Source: an uncultured Blautia sp. (GTDB lineage Bacteria; Bacillota; Clostridia; Lachnospirales; Lachnospiraceae). From it: 7,476 nucleotides of DNA. The stretch lies in assembly GCA_900539525.1 (NCBI GenBank), contig UQCM01000096.1, positions 1 through 7,476 of the forward strand. The letters run 5' to 3'. This document shows positions 6,153-7,476 of the stretch, piece by piece. The notes beneath the pieces were generated by a model. That model saw nothing but the letters and a program-made list of their open reading frames with translations, had not been told where the DNA came from and ran no database searches. Every line of letters begins with the position of its first letter. The stretch's first letter is position 1. A program made the translations under genes and the position numbers.

Positions 6153-7476
6153 ATGGCGAGAAACATGATAACAGGAATAGAAACGCAGAAAATGCAGGAA
6201 TATACACAGGAACAAATAGACCGTGCAGAACACATGGGAATAGCAATTCCAGCGGACGTAAAAGAACAGATTTTTGAATATGTAAATCTGGTTGGCGAAG
6301 AAGAGAAAGTAAGGACGCTGGTAAGAAATCTGGCAGATGCAGTCAATCGGTCAGATGAAGATAGAGTAGAGGAACTTCTGGATGATGCCCAAATGGATAT
6401 TCAGGACTTACCAGATCCAACCATAGGCAAGCTGGAACTTCGGGATTATGGATATACAGCAGAGGATATGGTGCCGCTTAGAAAAGCAGCAGCCCTGGAT
6501 TATCACAGAATGGGTTCTAAAATCTATTGCCTGGGTAGTGATGGCAGCAAGGGAGAGTATGCAAGTAAAGAAATGATACAGGCACATGAAGGGCTGTTTG
6601 GCATGGAATCACAGATGTGGGAACGGATAAGGGATCAGGATCTGGATTATGCAGATGAAGATTTTGGAGCATTTCAGGAGCCGATGAATGTGATTGGACA
6701 GGAAGAAGCTCTGAAATTATATGATGCCGGAGCAGATATCTATCTGATTACCAATTTTTCATCACCAATCTATGTTACAGAGCGAATGGAGATTGAACGA
6801 GGTCCGGAGCATTATCAGATGTCTACAGAAGAACTGGAACGATTCCGCAATTTGGAATGGGAGATGCAGAAATATCCGCAGATTCAGTCTTTGAAAGAGG
6901 CAAATCTGCTATTAGGGACAAGACGAACATTCGGTATTTATCAAATAAGAGATGGTTTGCCAGGTGAAAACTATGCGTTTATGAATATGAGCTTCATTGA
7001 AAGTCACGGGATGCAGATTAAAAAAGAAGACTATGAACTGGTCTATGTGGGAGAATTATTTGGAAATATGTCGCTAGATGATATATTTGAACGATTCAAC
7101 ATCGACAGACCAGAAGACTTTCGAGGACATTCCCTGTCTGTCAGTGATATCGTAGTTCTGAATGAGGGGGGAAAGGTAACCGCTCATTTTGTAGACAGTA
7201 TCAGTTTTGAACAGCTAGATTCTTTCCTGAATCTGGAAGAACAGGTTCTTAGTGAACTGGCATATGAGGTAGGAGAACGTTACTTTGCTATTCAGAGAAC
7301 AGAAGGAGGATATGATTATTCCTTTTACGATGAAGATTTCCGCCTGATGGATGGTGGCGTCTATGAAAATGGTGAAATTTCTATTGAAGAAGCGGCAGAG
7401 GAACTTTTGGAAGACGAAGGATGGACTGGAGAACGCATCCGTGGGGATTATGATCAGTTGATGGAAAAGGTAGAAG
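6153..7476 (+). CDS. YodL-domain multidomain protein of a conjugative element, 3'-partial
   Basis: The frame opens at ATG 6153 behind a strong ribosome-binding site and stays open to the window edge, giving 441 complete codons and no stop. Residues 1-100 are acidic and helical. Two divergent copies of a small unit follow, around 104-160 and 176-233, each with M-x4-5-x-A-L then G-(S/A)-x-IY. Residues 260-359 resemble the YodL domain: FGIYQIRDG, YELVYVGEL (294-302), a DIFERFNID segment and RGHSLSVSDIVVL (324-336), ending in a FVDSISFEQL strand. From about 377, YFAIQRTEGGYDYSFYDEDF begins another small alpha/beta domain, possibly one of the large polyvalent protein-associated (LPD) domains; I cannot fix which. 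There is no signal peptide, membrane segment or catalytic motif. The gene sits 81 bases after the giant gene on the same strand, probably in one operon. The YodL call is fairly firm; the biological role is unknown. Confidence 0.9.
   Translation, partial: MARNMITGIETQKMQEYTQEQIDRAEHMGIAIPADVKEQIFEYVNLVGEEEKVRTLVRNLADAVNRSDEDRVEELLDDAQMDIQDLPDPTIGKLELRDYGYTAEDMVPLRKAAALDYHRMGSKIYCLGSDGSKGEYASKEMIQAHEGLFGMESQMWERIRDQDLDYADEDFGAFQEPMNVIGQEEALKLYDAGADIYLITNFSSPIYVTERMEIERGPEHYQMSTEELERFRNLEWEMQKYPQIQSLKEANLLLGTRRTFGIYQIRDGLPGENYAFMNMSFIESHGMQIKKEDYELVYVGELFGNMSLDDIFERFNIDRPEDFRGHSLSVSDIVVLNEGGKVTAHFVDSISFEQLDSFLNLEEQVLSELAYEVGERYFAIQRTEGGYDYSFYDEDFRLMDGGVYENGEISIEEAAEELLEDEGWTGERIRGDYDQLMEKVE
6462..6635 (+). 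repeat. Divergent coding repeat, unit 1, in the YodL-domain protein
   Basis: This unit encodes EDMVPLRKAAALDYHRMGS, then KIYCLGSDGS, and ends in an EMIQAHEGLFGMES stretch followed by a Trp. It aligns with the segment starting at 6678 at M, A-L, G, (S/A) and IY. The pattern of an 'A-L' helix, an I-Y strand and then H-x-G-x-FG is familiar from short domains in related element proteins. I cannot name it with certainty. Confidence 0.5.
6678..6851 (+). repeat. Divergent coding repeat, unit 2, in the YodL-domain protein
   Basis: This unit encodes EPMNVIGQEEALKLYDAGA, then DIYLITNFSS, and continues into an acidic helix rich in Glu, Met and Arg. It matches unit 1 in its first half (M, A-L, G, I-Y) but has lost the H-x-G-x-FG ending. 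The right boundary is approximate. Similarity is weak and judged by eye. Confidence 0.4.

Noticed and set aside
5937..6346. Overlapping small open frames on both strands around the end of the giant gene and the gap
   Set aside because: They lack ribosome-binding sites and recognisable composition, and they overlap the two well-supported genes.

Overview
This window looks like an accessory, probably conjugative-element, segment from a Bacillota/Clostridia gut-type bacterium (Lachnospiraceae-like). The basis is the moderate GC by eye, a purine-rich coding strand with frequent GGA, AGA, GAA and CTG codons, a canonical AGGAGGA ribosome-binding site, and two protein types that are typical of integrative and conjugative elements in that group. 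No taxonomic marker gene is present, so the assignment is an inference.

Layout: everything readable runs left to right on the + strand. From the left edge to 6071 lies the 3' part of one giant gene. It is open from the first base of the window, so its real start is upstream. It encodes, in order, two tandem copies of a roughly 108-residue N-terminal unit, an acidic low-complexity linker, an N6-adenine-type DNA methyltransferase domain, a long family-specific middle region, an SNF2/DEAD-like superfamily 2 helicase, and a coiled-coil C-terminal part with a charged tail. An 81-base gap follows, holding an imperfect two-helix hairpin and then a strong ribosome-binding site. From 6153 to the right edge runs a second gene, cut off at its 3' end, for an acidic multidomain protein. 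It carries two divergent copies of a small unit, a YodL-like domain and the start of another small domain.

The two genes share strand and are closely spaced, so they are probably co-transcribed. Both fit the 'polyvalent protein' style of cargo on conjugative elements and phages, where many small domains are strung together, and such proteins are thought to protect or process incoming element DNA. The exact biochemical role of this methyltransferase-helicase family is not firmly known. No integrase, relaxase, tRNA, rRNA, insertion sequence, CRISPR array or attachment site is visible in the window.

The system is a recognisable family rather than an entirely new one. The most useful points are the N-terminal duplication, which shows that the first long-ORF methionine at 147 is not the start; the repeated unit in the second protein; and the intercistronic hairpin.
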